Assembly: GCA_030849805.1 (NCBI GenBank)
Contig: JASANZ010002265.1
Coordinates: 1 to 64,000 of the forward strand
Source of the DNA: Sergeia podlipaevii
Lineage: Eukaryota > Euglenozoa > Kinetoplastea > Trypanosomatida > Trypanosomatidae
Direction: 5' to 3'
DNA length: 64,000 nt
Made by a program: the position numbers and the translations under genes. The notes beneath the pieces are model-generated. The model made no database searches and had not been told where the DNA came from. It worked only from the letters and a program-made list of their open reading frames with translations. This document shows, in pieces, positions 29,901 to 39,210 of this stretch. Numbering within the stretch: the first letter of the stretch is position 1; every line of letters starts with the position of its first letter.

Positions 29901-30384
29901 GTGGTGAGCCCATAGATAGAGCTTGTATATTTGCAGTCTCACCTCCTGCGTCACCACCATGGACATCGCCCCGTTCTTCCCCTTCTACACCCCCACCGCT
30001 CTTGATGAGCTTGGCGTTATGCGAAGGAGATACAGAAGACACGACAGCCGTGGCCGCGCGCTCGGCCTTGCGTCTCTCCGCCCTCGCGTTCACTTCCCTT
30101 CTGAGCAGCAACACCGCATTCGTTACTACTAAATTACGTGGGAGTCCTCTGATATCGCCCTCGGTGGTGGTCGCCTCGTGACAACGAAAGGCGCAGTGAA
30201 GGGTGAGCTCTGAGCCACGATCGTGCTGCACTTGGGAGAAAAGACAGCGGAGACAGAATGTGTGCTGGCAGCGGAGCACGCGTGGGTCAATGTAGACACA
30301 CCCGCACACTACACACTTGAACTCATCAACAAGATCCTGAAGAAAGGAATCGGATTGCGATCCTAACGTAAGCTGAGGATCCAT
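26911..30384 (-). CDS. RING plus B-box-like zinc-finger protein (putative E3 ubiquitin ligase)
   Basis: A 1157-residue protein. A RING-type finger opens it (about 23-70: FKCVVCGCVYIDPRVLRCQHTFCLRC, C3HC-type spacing, then a diverged last Cys pair). A second Cys-rich finger lies at about 172-203 (CEWCSVDSDTCQVCPYCLSRLCADC...H...C), like a B-box. The long middle (about 330-870) is helical with coiled-coil stretches, as in TRIM-family proteins. Low-complexity inserts include an Asn run (about 905-914) and an Ala-rich segment (about 1035-1045). The C-terminus ends in an about 20-residue hydrophobic segment (FFASLGFFLALNAFL), possibly a tail anchor. Ubiquitin-ligase function is inferred from the RING; substrates are unknown. 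The stop is TAG. Confidence 0.83.
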   Translation of the reverse strand: MDPQLTLGSQSDSFLQDLVDEFKCVVCGCVYIDPRVLRCQHTFCLRCLFSQVQHDRGSELTLHCAFRCHEATTTEGDIRGLPRNLVVTNAVLLLRREVNARAERRKAERAATAVVSSVSPSHNAKLIKSGGGVEGEERGDVHGGDAGGETANIQALSMGSPPLLLEHDDNELRECEWCSVDSDTCQVCPYCLSRLCADCRGQFSDHAFLCVEYYNCLHGHGQGSGALNAGVMMDGVIGGSYDAAVGAASGSVGVLARDGDIDERDGSGVPQIFPFLFSKDDVGALLNGYLEAANPKLLLSDLRVLSVSYTWADFQRCSVVCTQAASGFSASYNVFLPATIGTQTLTIDRMRWGQRDRGVQPLLFLSSLLRISNSVVENMQVVMREAGPLVDELTSVARRALIEGNTGFQAFCSHIGVLSRCHVELSRNGLLPLLQRATAVEGLMAVSVINQYHQLWTRSSPTKRHEVRSRYLSLLNTELRLCCQLDKVSARVEAMCAGLEILLGDMVRCLTDITETVMTKSLASVDAAASCPAARQVLATSNEAAEGSGRSRLAATVNTTYHYQLQQQEQKRNLPNAPTARSTGAHATTARTTDPIFDSFADHTFLGQFAERKEMSRVITEKLILSLERVLLARSQMWERTNTTVRECGLGEEERASLIADEETLQRRSDEIITALWRRSRQLCYWEKGRILADKGAIDWTSLMQSYMLTLTESPRHSFSLEHMAEGVAEVRSLQQNILRFEEDATFFPVPAYDVEETRAALVELLGASQQMQLVFYTAICEDYASCVVNGRDLLLRMPLMTEDSMSAITEYENTILTAPLRLDEENETNTRDVLRSMASVGEGLGYRKNIFAGMPAEANYEDDERFHQNDFTFRDAALCCTARYGAALIAAAAAGGMPISHNNNNNNNNNGDALRREDDGDTSDRAGGNHCASAQEAPERAEDTKGEEEEHGVPERTEVHAVEYSDASLPTSPLSGRAPLLGRAFSENFNFLTGVSVSSPQLLRQRSSAAAGAAAAASSRPQLREMLFAVDPEPTRVSVVQATTTDNSQSEGEALASELFLKYFRFKCNAATLESSTVVRVPLLTGLFNYKGGDAIEFAIDAQTGKVWAQVPIQRERAPLFPRFFASLGFFLALNAFLKSCTCHSSLSLEIRRTTQ

Positions 30385-30968
30385 ATGCCACAGTACTTAT
30401 CGCTTTCTTTGATAGTTGCTTTGCTGACAAAAAAAAAAAGAGGAGCAGAAAAAAAAAGCAATGTTGCGTAAAGAACTCTACAATGTTCTTATATGTTCTC
30501 TTATTACGAATAGCTATTCAATACTCAAGACACTGGTTATATGGTGCTTTGATGTACATATGCAGCTATTGTGTTTCGCTTTGACTTGAGTGAAGTTATG
30601 ATTCTTCTCTTTAATGTATATTAATCAATCCTTCCTAATGAGTCGTTCTACACTTGAAAGCAAAGTTATATACGTATAAAGGTTTATAATAAAATACAAA
30701 AAGAAAAAGGAAAAAGGAGATATACAACTGACTAGAAGAAAAAATGGAAACAACATTAACTGACTTTCTTTTTTTCCTCACTGCAGCTTCGGTGGCCGAG
30801 AAAGCGCACTTTTGAAACTAAATTATATTCATACAAAAACGGAGGAGGGGGGGGGGTCTAAGTCAGCAAGATCAGCAACAATACAAACAACAAAAAGTAA
30901 ATGGCAATTTTAATGATAATTTTAAGGATAAAAAAAGTGTCTTTGAACACATGTGATCAGCTGAAATC
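30385..30968 (-). other. AT-rich intergenic spacer with G10 run
   Basis: No gene supported. A ten-G run (30847-30856) followed by TC stands out in an otherwise AT-rich segment. Confidence 0.5.
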
Positions 30969-32291
30969 TCACTCTGACCATGGTGACTCAGGAGCTGCTT
31001 TACGTACATCTTCCGGTATGAGAGCGCGTGCCACGCGATCAGCAATGGCAGTGCTAGCCGTAAGTCCTGGAGACTCAATGCCATTAAGTACGACAACACG
31101 AGGCAATCGAACATTCTCGTCATAATTTGCCAAGGAAGAAAGAACAGGAAGCACAGCCCCAGCAGGTGCACCGGGATACTCTGTACGATCCACTGACGTG
31201 AAATGCATAATTTCATTGAGCTCAAAGTCACGAAAAGGCTGCCCTGGACCCGCGAGTTTCGGCCGAAGACCTGAAAAATCTGGTGACAACCGCGCACGTT
31301 CTACGCTGGGTATGTAGCGACGAATGGCTTCCCACTGGGAGTCCAGAAACGCCCTCTCAGCATCCGCGTCTCCGTCTCTAAAGAGGCTATAATCATCCTC
31401 GCGGTCTACGTATTGCGCGTCTGGTCCAAAGCGGACCTGGCCAGCCATATCAACAACGCTGTGTACGCCCAGGCTCACAAGATTTGAAAATGGACATGGA
31501 TAAACAAGTCGGTGCACGAGTGCAGGCCCGCGGTAGGAAGTGTAGCGACCCTTGCAGTAATGCAGCCTTTGTTGAAGAGGAATCACACATCGATGGGCTG
31601 CCGTATCAAGGCATATTCTAGACCAAAACTCATTCATGTGCAGCCCCACGCTGCATACAAGGGCCCTACTCACACCTATTGCATACTCATCTTTGTTGGT
31701 AGACCGGCACTGGACATATAAACTCTGCGCTTGCGAGGACGCCTTGTGCTCTCTTGAAAAGTTAACGCTGAAAACATCCGTATCGCATGTAATGAATCCA
31801 TTGCCAGATCCCTCAATCACCCTCACAAAGAAATCTTTGAGAGAGTGAACATCGATGATACCTGTATTCACTGCGTTGACCACCTCACACATGCGCACAA
31901 GCGGCTCTTCCTTCGCCCGCTCTGCCTTTGAAACAAACGTGTGCTCAATTCCCCGCGCGGCCATGTTGGCTGTCAGGTGCTGAAGCACTTCAATCTCATC
32001 GTGGTGGCACGCTCCTATCCACTTGCCAGTTTTCATAGCGCGAATATCAGACGGAAACCGTTTTTGCAGCCGCCAAATGTTCGCATTACCAGACATGGAG
32101 AGATGTGTCTTGAGAGAGGAAGAGGGATAGTACAGGCCGGAGTGAACAACTCCACTGTTTCTTGATGATGTTTCCTCTATAAGTTGTTTGCGGCGCTCCA
32201 GCAAGGCGGTTGATCCAAAAGGAGAAAGGGCGGCAGCTGTGGCAAGACCGACGATACCACCGCCAACAATGAGAAAGTCCACGCACTCCAT
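30969..32291 (-). CDS. L2HGDH: L-2-hydroxyglutarate dehydrogenase-like FAD-dependent oxidoreductase
   Basis: A 440-residue member of the DAO/GlpD flavoprotein family. The dinucleotide-binding motif VDFLIVGGGIVGLA is at residues 4-17. It is followed by SSRNSGVVHSGLYYPSSSLK (about 43-62), the signature of L-2-hydroxyglutarate dehydrogenases, and by a C-terminal VVVLNGIESPGLTASTAIADRV FAD-binding segment. It should oxidise L-2-hydroxyglutarate to 2-oxoglutarate, clearing a by-product of malate/lactate dehydrogenases and passing electrons via FAD. Mitochondrial L2HGDH of animals has a presequence; here homology begins at residue 4, so no leader is visible. ATG 32291 was chosen because the longer frame starts with TTG three codons upstream. 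Substrate is by family; related oxidases cannot be excluded. Confidence 0.85.
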   Translation of the reverse strand: MECVDFLIVGGGIVGLATAAALSPFGSTALLERRKQLIEETSSRNSGVVHSGLYYPSSSLKTHLSMSGNANIWRLQKRFPSDIRAMKTGKWIGACHHDEIEVLQHLTANMAARGIEHTFVSKAERAKEEPLVRMCEVVNAVNTGIIDVHSLKDFFVRVIEGSGNGFITCDTDVFSVNFSREHKASSQAQSLYVQCRSTNKDEYAIGVSRALVCSVGLHMNEFWSRICLDTAAHRCVIPLQQRLHYCKGRYTSYRGPALVHRLVYPCPFSNLVSLGVHSVVDMAGQVRFGPDAQYVDREDDYSLFRDGDADAERAFLDSQWEAIRRYIPSVERARLSPDFSGLRPKLAGPGQPFRDFELNEIMHFTSVDRTEYPGAPAGAVLPVLSSLANYDENVRLPRVVVLNGIESPGLTASTAIADRVARALIPEDVRKAAPESPWSE

Positions 32292-32629
32292 TATCAACAA
32301 AACACAATGAACTAAAGCCTAAAGGAAAATATGATATAGCAATAAGATTCAATGCAGGGAAGGTATATATATAGGAAGAGACTTCAAGGTGTATTGATGT
32401 GAGTGAATTTTGAGTGCATCATAGAAACAGAAGTACTAGCAATGATAAAGAAAGGAGAGAAGAAGAAAGAGAGGAGGGTAATGCTGCATTATTCATTGTT
32501 ACATCCATATCCTACTCGCCCTCCAAGTACACATCATATTGTAATGAAATGATACCCGTCCTTTACCACGGTAGTACTTGAAAAGATTCCTAGCTATCAC
32601 GTTCATGTCTACGCCAAAACTAGTAGCTA

Positions 32630-32651
32630 CTCTCTCTCTCTCTCTCTCTCT
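32630..32651. repeat. (CT)n microsatellite
   Basis: About 22 bases of alternating CT. Confidence 0.9.
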
Positions 32652-33013
32652 TTTCTTTTGATATCTTGCATTACAATTTCACCTAAACCCGCGAACTTTT
32701 ACACATAGTAGATAGTGAAACGTTAATCCATCTATATATATATATACCTATATGTATAAGAAGCGCGCACATTCACATAAACGCTCAACAGAAAAAAAAA
32801 AATGGGAAAAGCACAAATGCAAAAAAAAGATCCACTTGTGCATGAATTTACTGCCTTCTCCTTTCAATTATTATTTTCTTTTTCTTCCCCTTTGCGCTAT
32901 ATGCCTCCCAACATCCCTCCCTCTTGTGCGACAACTCTGCTTCTTTAGGTGGAGCACGTCTGTGTGAAAGCCATATGGAAGCAAATCCATCCCACTTGTA
33001 GTAAGAGAAAAAA

Positions 33014-33056
33014 TATAATAATAATAATAATAATAATAATGATGATAATAATAATA
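33014..33056. repeat. (AAT)n microsatellite
   Basis: About fourteen ATA/AAT units with a single GATGAT interruption. Confidence 0.9.
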
Positions 33057-34082
33057 TGGATAATATTAATAATAATAGCAATCAATAAGTGAAGGATGCT
33101 TCTTGGGTTTCACACAAACCATGTGAACTCACATGGATGCAGATACCTGGTTGCTTAATCCATCATTTTTTCCAGCATTCTTTTTGTTGCTTTTGAAAAA
33201 TAAACTGCTTCTTTTGATGTACCTGTATATCTTTTATAAAAAAAATAAAAAATAAAATTAGTCATACCATGTTTGTGCGTATGTGTGTGTGTCTTGCGCA
33301 CCTTGTCGCCCCCCCCCCTCTGAAACTTTGATCCCACCTCCTCAACCACTTTATTTTGTTATCTTATCCTTTTTTTTCTACTGCATATTCATGTAGGAAT
33401 GCTGTATGTTTATTCAGAAACCCACACATACACAACATATATATGCGCCTATTCACTATTCTATCCATAGCACTTAATACCAAAGGAAGAAAAAAAAAAA
33501 GTAACAGCAGATTTATATCAAAAAAAAGAAACACCAGCAACGTGTGAATCAACCACTAATTTTTTTTTTCCTACTCGCTACATATACAACTTTTAAAAGC
33601 AGCAGCAGCGGCAAAGAAGTGGCTATTTCACTGCTACAGTCCTTATCCAAAGTACAATATGTATATATTCTGTACCCTCGGACACTGAGAATGGGGGGGG
33701 GGGTCAATATATATATATATATATGTATTCCGTACTACTCAGCGTAAAAAAAAAAAAAATAGAAATCAAAAATGTGCAAATGTTTATATATCCGTGAATT
33801 TAAAATACAAATATGCGCGCACACACACACATCTACTTTATATATTGCATTGATGCAAAGGTGAGTACAGCAAGGAAAAAGAGAAACATCACTGGAAAAG
33901 AGAAAGGGAGAAAAAAAATAAGCGAGGGGTAACTTTTATTGAGGAGGAAGAGAGGCAGAAGTTTGAGCCCTTGTAACGATAGACATGTGTTCCCTTACAC
34001 ACACAATAATAATAAAAAAGAATAGATACCGCTTACTGTTGTGGCTCATTTTTCTTTTTCTTTTTTCTCTCTCTCTCTGTAT

Positions 34083-34733
34083 TTATGCAAAATAAGCGCA
34101 CATCACTAATATCGGTGATGCCGCGCACGTAAAGTAAATCAGCGCCGCCGGCAGCATATCTTCTGCATAGTCGGTAAACATGAGACCGCCGAAGAAGCAC
34201 AAGTAACCCGTGATGAAACTCGCAACCGCGCACATGCCGTGAAGGTTCTTCACCTTCTGGCGCGAAGAGCTCGTGGCAGAGAGAACGTATCGGAGTGTCA
34301 TGCCAAGAATGACTTGAACAAAAATAGAAAGGCCACATAACGTACCCACCACACCGTGTGGAGTGGTGAGGTGTGGGTAACCGTTGGAGATCTTGGTGTA
34401 CTCAACAGCGCCAAAGCCGAGCAGAGCAACCATCTGAAAGAACATAGTAGCAAGCTGATGAGTTTTGATGAGGGTTTCGCGCTCTTTGGGAGTACCGCGA
34501 TTCTGACGCTTCATCTTCGCCACAGTATACATCACCTCTGGCAGCGCAACAAGGAACAGAGCGATAAAGCTAATTGGATGGTATTGGAAGCTGCCGCCAG
34601 TTGGCCCGTTAGACCGAGAGAAGAGCGCCACGCAGGCACCAGTGATGATGGCAAACGCAATCAACCGTCTTAAAAGATGAATGGTAGAGGAAAAGCCGGA
34701 GGGTCCGGCCTCTGGAATACCGCGGGGAGGCAT
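34083..34733 (-). CDS. Cytochrome b561-family transmembrane protein
   Basis: A 216-residue membrane protein with about six hydrophobic segments (about 23-39, 53-70, 93-112, 127-150, 165-185, 194-214). The four haem-ligand histidines expected of cytochrome b561 are present at His52 (YHP), His92 (THQ), His126 (PHG; His121 is an alternative) and His165 (LHG). They form two pairs on opposite sides of the membrane. Length matches the short CYB561D2-type members. The family transfers electrons from ascorbate or another donor across a membrane to ferric iron or monodehydroascorbate. Donor, acceptor and compartment here are unknown. The N-terminus is cytosolic-looking without a cleavable signal. Confidence 0.9.
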   Translation of the reverse strand: MPPRGIPEAGPSGFSSTIHLLRRLIAFAIITGACVALFSRSNGPTGGSFQYHPISFIALFLVALPEVMYTVAKMKRQNRGTPKERETLIKTHQLATMFFQMVALLGFGAVEYTKISNGYPHLTTPHGVVGTLCGLSIFVQVILGMTLRYVLSATSSSRQKVKNLHGMCAVASFITGYLCFFGGLMFTDYAEDMLPAALIYFTCAASPILVMCAYFA

Positions 34734-35331
34734 GGTTAAAAATTAGAAATAATGAAAAGATTTTTTTAAATTGTGAATGCTAGCAGAACAACGCAATAAA
34801 TCGCAGCTTTTCAGCGTATTAAACAAAAAAAAATCAGCAGACGATAAGCAAAGTACAGTGCAACAAGTAATAATAATAAGATGTAGGTGTTCTTTTCAAA
34901 ACAAAACAAAAATGTATGGAAAGAAATACAGAAGAAGAAGAAGAAGAAAAAAAAATGAAGAACAACAACAAAAAGGCGAGTGTGCAACGAGTATAGGGAT
35001 ATATTCAGATACAAGCAAGTGTGTGTCACAACTTGCAGCACACACAATAACATAGCAATATTTATATTATAGAAATACTGTCACGCTCCTAAACGGAGAA
35101 AAATAAAATATTGTCTTTCTTTCTGCATTAGCCTGTATCAAAAAAAAAAAAGTAGTATATGGATGGTACACCCCATATATATGGATGTATATACCACGAT
35201 ATACATGGACATCAATAGTTTACATGACAAGTATGTACCCCCCTCCCACCCGATGAAAAAAGAAACATAAACATTCACACAGAAGAAAAAAGAGAAAACA
35301 GCGTTTCGCAAACCCCCGTTGCATAAGCCCT
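34734..35331 (-). other. AT-rich intergenic spacer
   Basis: No gene supported. (GAA)n near 34932-34947 and A-runs (34825-34832, 35140-35151) are present. Confidence 0.5.
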
Positions 35332-38300
35332 TCAATCGCTATTCGTGAGAGTACGAATATTAAAGGTCCCAAGGTCAGAAGAGACCGCTATCACACACGT
35401 CGCTTGAGTCCCTGCAGGTTGCACACAAGGAACGACTACAATTGCGCTGAGCTCCTCGTCGTGGTCTTCGCCAAGCTGAAACTCACACTGAACCCACTTC
35501 TGTCGGACGTACTCGGAGCGCGCAATGATGTGGTGCGCTGGTATGTCGCCAGTGATGCCACCGCCCACCTGGGCACGCACAAAGGTAAGAAGAATAGCCG
35601 ACTGCGGGCAGGAATAATCCCTCAGTGTCATACGCACAACGAAGCGCTCGCCACGTTTTGCTGGGTAAATCTCCACCTGTGGATGCCCATCCGCACTGTA
35701 AAAAGACCCACTCTCTGCCCATCCAACAGAGAGTGTTTGGCGTGTCCATGCGGGCATGGGAAGCACATTGCGCAGAGGCATAGAGCTCCACACGGTAAAC
35801 TGAACAGCTGCCCTCGACTTCGCCGGTTGTGCGCAGCAGAGAACGTTGAGCACATCCCCTGGCAGCGCATCCACCTCAGCATACACCGTGTTGGTTAATA
35901 AATGAGGGCTCTGCGCAAGCACAACATCTTGTTCAAGTGGGCCAGCAACACGCACGTTACGTCCGTCATCGGCGACGACACCTTTTGAAATAAAGAGAGC
36001 CATAGAGGTGGGCTTCACACCAACATCGTCACCAGCTAGTCGTGCTTCCTCTTCCGCACTATGCTCATCTGCAAAAGAAGTGAGGGTGGCCTTCACCACC
36101 ACACGACCTGCTATTGGCTTCCCTTGAAGGTAACGCCTGGAGAGCGACGCGGCAGTGCTTGCGTCCGTGCTGTCTGCGACTGAAATGAGGGATGTCCCAT
36201 TCCTTACCGTGTCACAAAGAAGGGCTGGGGACCTGGTGTTGTGTCTAGCATGTCGATCACAGTTGTGATAGTGACGCGCAGTGTTTGTTCGTGTAATGGA
36301 GCAGTCGACCGTGCTGGTTGCCTTCATGCATAGCGGACACTCGTCCACCTCTACACAGATCTGCGGGTTATCTTCTCCAAACCCGTAGAAGCCACTAGAC
36401 GTAATGACATCCTCCACCGACTTCATCATCCAGTGATCTTGCGGTACCTCGGGAGTGATGGAGAAGCTCGTCGAGCTGAAAATACGTAAGAAAAATTTGC
36501 CAATGCTACCCGCAGTGTAGGTGCTAGGGACGATCCAGAAGTTACCCCCCGCTGGCAAGCGGCTCTCGAGCGAGACAGAGTCCGTTTGCACGTATGGCGC
36601 TGCATACACAACACGAGTGGACCGATCCGCATCGACCACTGATGATGGGTCTGCAATGGGCACGGAAGTGCTTAATCCATTCGAATACAGTGGATACACC
36701 TCATCCTCTAAGATATGAAAACCAAGTGTATCTACGGAAAGCCCTGAGCCGGCAAAGCGTGAGTCTGGGGTGCATAAGTTAATGAAGAAGAGACCACTCT
36801 GCTCAATGCGAAGACGCAGATGTGGATTGGAGTACCATGTAGGGCAAGAGAGCGGCCCACCGGCTGAGAAGCAGCCCCACTCGCCGGGAGCAATGTTGTG
36901 GTGAAACCCTGGAAAGGTGCGGCAAAAGTGGATTTCCTCAAACGCACGCAAGAAGTCAGCGTAGGACATCCAGAACGATGAGCGGCGAGTCGAGGAGTGA
37001 CGGACGCCAACTTTCTCTTCGAACGACTGGCTCACGCTACGACGTCGATCCCCCCTCCCTTGGGCAGTGCGAGATGCCCCATCGCTCTTCGTGTACCACT
37101 GATCAGCCGTAGCGCCATCACCACCACCGTTAGTGACATCTGCCACTGCTTGACGGTATTTGTTCTTTTGCGTTCGCAGTGCCCTCTCCACAAGAGGGAA
37201 CTGCTCCCACAGCGGGGACTCTTCGCTCCAGTCTCCCCGCCAACGCATCTCCCGACGATTCGGGCATGAATTTGCCAACTCGACCAGCTTCACGCCGTTA
37301 AAGTGTCTCACCTGGACAATCTGAAACGCGTGCGAGGGTTCAATGCCAGGCATCACCTTGCTCTCACAGCGGCTCATGGCGATCGCACAGAGTTCACCTC
37401 CCCCTATCGGGGAAGCGATGCATGGCGGAGACAGAGGAAGACCAACGCCACCGCCACCACTAGTGTTTCGACCCACCAGCTGCACCGCGCTAGTTGGCGC
37501 CGCTATGGAGGAGCAAGAGGTAGGAGCCGAGACGATGCCGGTGCCCTTGTCGCCGAGCAGATCCACCAGTGTGCGCCAGCACTCTTCTCCCTGAAAACCC
37601 TCGCGATGCAGCGCTCGGACCATACCAACACCACTAGTGAGATCCGCCATGGTGCGGGCACACGTGGCGGAGTAGCCTGGTGGCTTGCGAGCTTCTGACC
37701 ACTCCTTAGGGCCCGGCACCGTCTTCCTCGCCTCCGTGTCGTGATCAAAGATGTTGTCAAGTGCGTGATAGCCGCCGTGCATCTTGGCCAGTGCCTTCTC
37801 AAGCAAGCAGGGCCAAAAATAAACGCTCTTGCCAGTGGCGTTGCTTGTGCTGTGGCGATAGTGACTGCTGCTGCTACTGCTGCTTTCGTGACCAGCGATA
37901 ACGGGTGGAGCAAAGACGAGATTTCCCTTGCGATCTACAGGAAAAAAATCGTCCACCACAACATAGCGCCACTCTCCATCAATAAAAACACGCACTGCAT
38001 ACACTCCCACTGCGTTAGAAGAGATGCCAACGACATCGGTTAATGGACTAATGATGACCTGGCGCAGACCGCGAAGTGTAGGAACGGCCGCAGAGACAGA
38101 TGAAAATATCCACGAGTATCCCTCCATGGTATCATATGGCAGTGAGTAGAGATCGTCTTCTGCCTCTAATGTGATTGTGGCATCCTGGTCGAGCATGGCA
38201 GATGTTGCGTACCGTAATTCTTCCGAGGCCTTGCTCGTCGTCGAGGCCGCGGAGATCGATACACCAGTGACCGCATTTGCGTCTGGCGGCAGTAGCTGAG

Positions 38301-39210
38301 CATGCGGAAAGACCTCGCCAATACGCTTCCATGATGCAATATCATAGCGCGTCTTAGCAAGGTAATGCACCGGCTCATCATTACCAGCAGGAAACTGTGT
38401 GTCTGTAAACCAGCACCGCTGTTCGAGACAAAGAGACGCCAGGTGATCGACGGGGTTGATATCAAAAAGCATCTCGTGAAGGGTTGCCGGGAGCTTTAGA
38501 AGAGCTACCTTGGCATCGAGGTATTTCATGCTGTGCGCGAAGCCAAAGTTAGGATCTCCCGACGCCATGGTCGATGACTGAACACTCCCTACTGGTGTCG
38601 TTGTCGCGTGGCCCGGTTCATTGCCCCCGAGAGTTGCCGCAGAGACGTGATACGAAGAAGAAAGCAGTGCTGCTGCCGTCTCCACGTGGCCATCTGCCGG
38701 AGTCACAGGCGCTACGGAAGTGAACACTGATGTCTTGAGGGCCTGCTTGGCCTCTCGATTTCGTTTCAGTTGAGTGCCAATCATAGTCGTCATGGTTGGC
38801 TTTACAAGTGTGTTATCAAGCAAGATATACTCCAAGTTCGCATTCGTCTTGGCAAGTTCCAGCAGCTCCGCACCAGCTGCAATATTCAATGGATTGTCAG
38901 AGACATTAAGAAGCACGATCGACGGGTGGTGACGTAGAGCACCGCAGATGATACCAATCGCATCCTTGTCAAGCTGCTGCTGACGCAAGTCCAGTGTTCG
39001 CAACCCTTTGCAGCAGTGCACCACTTCGAGCAAGGGGAGAATGCCTTTGGGGCCCAGATAGTTCTTGGAGAGATCAAGATGTTTCAGCGAGATGTAGTCG
39101 TCTGGGATATCTGGAAGCGATTTGCGCAGCGAAGAATTGCTCTTACATTTGAGGTCAGCACACTGCCTAACATATATCTCCCGCAATGATAAACCGGCAT
39201 ATATGGACAT
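35332..39210 (-). CDS. Calpain-like protein with leucine-rich repeats and Ser in place of catalytic Cys
   Basis: A 1292-residue protein. Leucine-rich repeats lie at about 37-150 (LKHLDLSKNYLG, LRTLDLRQQQL, IVLLNVSDNPLN). A calpain catalytic region (about 245-680) follows. Its cysteine-box equivalent reads EGYSWIFSSVSAAV, with Ser366 where calpains have the nucleophile Cys of GDCWFL. The His (PSHAFQIVQVRH, His627) and Asn (ELANSC, Asn647) equivalents are kept, as is WRGDWSEESPLWEQ. Several C2/domain-III-like beta regions follow (about 790-1290). Kinetoplastids have many calpains with degenerate triads, often cytoskeletal; this one is predicted not to be a cysteine protease. A Ser-based activity is unlikely but untested. 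Poly-Ser and Gly-rich inserts interrupt the catalytic region. Confidence 0.9.
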   Translation of the reverse strand: MSIYAGLSLREIYVRQCADLKCKSNSSLRKSLPDIPDDYISLKHLDLSKNYLGPKGILPLLEVVHCCKGLRTLDLRQQQLDKDAIGIICGALRHHPSIVLLNVSDNPLNIAAGAELLELAKTNANLEYILLDNTLVKPTMTTMIGTQLKRNREAKQALKTSVFTSVAPVTPADGHVETAAALLSSSYHVSAATLGGNEPGHATTTPVGSVQSSTMASGDPNFGFAHSMKYLDAKVALLKLPATLHEMLFDINPVDHLASLCLEQRCWFTDTQFPAGNDEPVHYLAKTRYDIASWKRIGEVFPHAQLLPPDANAVTGVSISAASTTSKASEELRYATSAMLDQDATITLEAEDDLYSLPYDTMEGYSWIFSSVSAAVPTLRGLRQVIISPLTDVVGISSNAVGVYAVRVFIDGEWRYVVVDDFFPVDRKGNLVFAPPVIAGHESSSSSSSHYRHSTSNATGKSVYFWPCLLEKALAKMHGGYHALDNIFDHDTEARKTVPGPKEWSEARKPPGYSATCARTMADLTSGVGMVRALHREGFQGEECWRTLVDLLGDKGTGIVSAPTSCSSIAAPTSAVQLVGRNTSGGGGVGLPLSPPCIASPIGGGELCAIAMSRCESKVMPGIEPSHAFQIVQVRHFNGVKLVELANSCPNRREMRWRGDWSEESPLWEQFPLVERALRTQKNKYRQAVADVTNGGGDGATADQWYTKSDGASRTAQGRGDRRRSVSQSFEEKVGVRHSSTRRSSFWMSYADFLRAFEEIHFCRTFPGFHHNIAPGEWGCFSAGGPLSCPTWYSNPHLRLRIEQSGLFFINLCTPDSRFAGSGLSVDTLGFHILEDEVYPLYSNGLSTSVPIADPSSVVDADRSTRVVYAAPYVQTDSVSLESRLPAGGNFWIVPSTYTAGSIGKFFLRIFSSTSFSITPEVPQDHWMMKSVEDVITSSGFYGFGEDNPQICVEVDECPLCMKATSTVDCSITRTNTARHYHNCDRHARHNTRSPALLCDTVRNGTSLISVADSTDASTAASLSRRYLQGKPIAGRVVVKATLTSFADEHSAEEEARLAGDDVGVKPTSMALFISKGVVADDGRNVRVAGPLEQDVVLAQSPHLLTNTVYAEVDALPGDVLNVLCCAQPAKSRAAVQFTVWSSMPLRNVLPMPAWTRQTLSVGWAESGSFYSADGHPQVEIYPAKRGERFVVRMTLRDYSCPQSAILLTFVRAQVGGGITGDIPAHHIIARSEYVRQKWVQCEFQLGEDHDEELSAIVVVPCVQPAGTQATCVIAVSSDLGTFNIRTLTNSD

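Larger units (their letters stand above)
32292..34082 (-). other. Long AT-rich intergenic spacer with many simple repeats
   Basis: No gene supported over about 1.8 kb. It contains (CT)n at 32630-32651, (AT)n near 32735-32747, (AAT)n at 33014-33056, a C10 run at 33309-33318, a G11 run at 33693-33703 followed by an AT run (33707-33724), and A13 near 33747-33759. Short frames translate to Lys/Ile/Tyr simple sequence. Confidence 0.55.
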
